In this document: in pieces, positions 62,806 through 64,000 of the stretch
Position numbering within the stretch: position 1 is the stretch's first letter
How the letters are laid out: each line of letters opens with the position of its first letter
Assembly: GCF_027587175.1 (NCBI RefSeq)
Contig: NZ_JAPCID010000002.1
Location: 1-64,000, forward strand
DNA from: Solirubrobacter deserti
GTDB lineage: Bacteria; Actinomycetota; Thermoleophilia; Solirubrobacterales; Solirubrobacteraceae
Length of the DNA: 64,000 nt
Direction of reading: 5' to 3'
Notes under the pieces: generated by a model
The model's input: the letters and a program-made list of their open reading frames with translations, nothing else
What the model was told of the DNA's origin: nothing
Databases searched by the model: none
Made by a program: the position numbers and the translations under genes

Positions 62806-63939
62806 CTAGGCCCCGAGCGCCCGCGCGATCACCATCTGCTGCACCTCGTCGGTGCCCTCGCCGATGGTGAGGATCTTCGCGTCCCGGTACATGCGGCAGA
62901 CCGGGTACTCCTCGATGTAGCCGTAGCCACCGTGGATCTGCACGGCCTCCTCGGCGCAGCGTACCGCCAGCCGGCCCGTCTTGAGCTTCGCCTGCGCGGC
63001 CGTGAGCGTGAAGTTGCGGCCCTGGTCCTTGAGCCGCGCGGCCTTGTAGACGAGCAGCCGCGCCGCCTCGATCTCGGTCGCCATGTCGGCGAGCTTGGCC
63101 TGGATGGCCTGGAACTTGGAGATCGGCTTGCCGAACGCGCGCCGCTCCTTCGCGTAGGCCAGCGCCTGGTCGAGCGCGCCCTGCGCGAGGCCGACGCCCA
63201 TCGCCGCCACGCCGATGCGCCCGATGTCCAGCACGTGCAGGAACTGCTTGAAGCCGGCGCCGCGCGGGCCGAGCAGGTTCTCCTCCGGCACCACGCAGTC
63301 CTCGAACGTCAGCGGCCGCGTGTCCGACGCGTTCCAGCCCATCTTGCGGTACGGCTCGCCCTGGAAGTAGCCCGGCGTGCCGTTCGGGACGATCAGGTTG
63401 GAGATCTCGTCCTCGCCGGTGCGCGCCGTGATGCACACCACGCCGGAGATGTCCGTGCCCGCGTTGGTGATGAACTGCTTGGCGCCGTTGATCGTCCAGC
63501 CGTCCTCGTTCAGCGAGGCGCGCGTGCGCACGTTGCCCGCGTCCGACCCCGCTTCGGGCTCGGTCAGCCCGAACGCGCCCAGGACCTCGCCGCTCGTCAG
63601 CTTCGGCAGCCACTCGGCCTTCTGCTCCTCGGAGCCGAACAGGTAGATCGGCTGCGTCCCGAGTGACGTGTGGGCGCAGAGCGTGATCGCCACCGACGAG
63701 TCCACACGCGTGAGCTCCTCGACCGCGATCGCGTAGGCCAGCGAGTCCGCCCCCGCCCCGCCGTACTCCTCCGGGAACGGGATGCCCATCAGCCCGAGCT
63801 CCCCGAGCTGCTTGACGATCGCGTACGGGAACGCCTTCGTGCGGTCGAGCTCCTCCGCCACCGGAGCGACCTCCTGCTCGGCGAAGTCGCGCACCGTGCG
63901 CCGGATCAGCTCGTGGTCGTCGGGGAGATCGAAGTTCAT
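62806..63939 (-). CDS. acyl-CoA dehydrogenase (isovaleryl/short-branched-chain type)
   Basis: 377 residues from the ATG at 63939 (a TTG at 63945 would add 2). FADH-dependent fold: VRDFAEQEVAPVAEELDRTKAFPY, GLMGIPFPEEYGGAGADSLAYAIAVEELTRVDSSVAITLCAHTSLGTQPIYLFGSEEQK, GAFGLTEPEAGSDAGNVRTRA, VQIHGGYGYIEEYPVCRMYRDAKILTIGEGTDEVQQMVIARAL (catalytic Glu in GEGTDE). Upstream of the two carboxylase subunits this is the order of leucine/isovalerate degradation operons. The missing enoyl-CoA hydratase and HMG-CoA lyase genes are not in the window. Confidence 0.94.
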   Translation of the reverse strand: MNFDLPDDHELIRRTVRDFAEQEVAPVAEELDRTKAFPYAIVKQLGELGLMGIPFPEEYGGAGADSLAYAIAVEELTRVDSSVAITLCAHTSLGTQPIYLFGSEEQKAEWLPKLTSGEVLGAFGLTEPEAGSDAGNVRTRASLNEDGWTINGAKQFITNAGTDISGVVCITARTGEDEISNLIVPNGTPGYFQGEPYRKMGWNASDTRPLTFEDCVVPEENLLGPRGAGFKQFLHVLDIGRIGVAAMGVGLAQGALDQALAYAKERRAFGKPISKFQAIQAKLADMATEIEAARLLVYKAARLKDQGRNFTLTAAQAKLKTGRLAVRCAEEAVQIHGGYGYIEEYPVCRMYRDAKILTIGEGTDEVQQMVIARALGA

Positions 63940-63945
63940 GTACAA

Positions 63946-63964
63946 CTTATACCGAACGCTCGTT
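63946..63964 (-). promoter_or_regulatory. leaderless promoter -10 box with overlapping TetR-type dyad
   Basis: Minus strand -10 TATAAG (63951-63946) leaves 6 bases to the A of the ATG at 63939, so the mRNA probably begins at the start codon; no ribosome site exists. The dyad AACG-CT-CGTT (63955-63964) lies just upstream, within the spacer to a -35 that is not recognisable. The last bases of the window (63978-63996) hold a further GC-rich dyad. Confidence 0.5.
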
Positions 63965-64000
63965 ATAAAAACGGGCGTCCGGGGGCGGAGCCCCTGGTTC

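Noticed and set aside
62804-63613. N-terminal extension of the biotin carboxylase frame to 63613
   Set aside because: It lies over the acyl-CoA dehydrogenase gene in another register; the GTG at 62803 starts directly at the conserved [14 protein letters not shown].

Overview
The window is high-GC DNA (roughly 70 percent G+C) with densely packed genes, frequent 4-base ATGA/GTGA stop-start overlaps and many GTG/TTG starts. The genes are typical of a soil actinobacterium: twin-arginine lipoproteins, SARP/AfsR regulators, TetR and ROK regulators, and an acyl-CoA carboxylase with fused biotin carboxylase and biotin carrier. The gene content resembles Solirubrobacterales (Solirubrobacter/Conexibacter-like), but that placement is inference from protein style, not a search. 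I see no rRNA, tRNA, CRISPR array, prophage or complete insertion sequence.

Layout. 0-5 kb (minus): a partial hypothetical gene, a 56-residue protein, then a four-gene signalling operon (receiver-PP2C phosphatase, CHASE3 histidine kinase, stand-alone receiver, secreted glucose/sorbosone-dehydrogenase-like lipoprotein). 5-8 kb (minus): BBE-type flavin oxidase, PPOX protein, VOC protein and a FluC/CrcB fluoride-channel pair. 8-13.8 kb: a large SARP-ATPase-LuxR hybrid regulator, divergent from a Fur-type regulator and a clade catalase. 13.8-18.4 kb (minus): acyl-CoA dehydrogenase, ADP-forming acyl-CoA synthetase and a PYROXD2-like oxidoreductase, with a divergent TetR gene. 19-26.8 kb (minus): Rieske oxygenase, a second PYROXD2-like oxidoreductase, a complete PotDBCA-type polyamine/compatible-amine ABC transporter, and a TetR-thioesterase fusion, apparently one transcription unit. 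26.9-36 kb: membrane EAL phosphodiesterase, a repeat-rich intergenic region, a lipoprotein, enolase-superfamily and YciI-like genes, an M48 protease and the DEAH helicase HrpA.

36-37 kb is a decayed accessory spot: a structured RNA-like element, a broken SARP gene with SARP-type direct-repeat boxes on both sides, and a tiny, apparently frameshifted divergent peptide gene. 37-41 kb (minus): DUF1800, DUF1501 and cupredoxin genes in tandem. 41-54.7 kb is a carbohydrate-catabolism island: ROK repressor, secreted ThuA protein and xylulokinase-like kinase on the minus strand, divergent from a seven-gene plus-strand operon (FAD-linked oxidase, TIM-barrel isomerase, Tm-1-like/UPF0261, creatininase family, DeoR regulator, second TIM-barrel isomerase, Gfo/Idh/MocA dehydrogenase). 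There is no transporter in the island. 54.7-59.5 kb holds small housekeeping or hypothetical genes and a secreted M1 peptidase. 59.5-64 kb (minus) is a leucine/isovalerate-type catabolic operon (acyl-CoA dehydrogenase, biotin carboxylase-BCCP, carboxyltransferase) with a probable leaderless promoter under a TetR-type dyad.

The most unusual signals are: (1) three related short palindromes of the GGGTCTGACCC / GGGACAGTCCC type sitting inside protein genes, two of them in frame in apparently intact enzymes; (2) the SARP pseudogene, peptide and SARP-box locus; (3) the TetR-thioesterase fusion closing the Rieske/PYROXD2/Pot operon; and (4) the transporter-less sugar island, whose enzyme set suggests a 3-keto-glycoside-like route.
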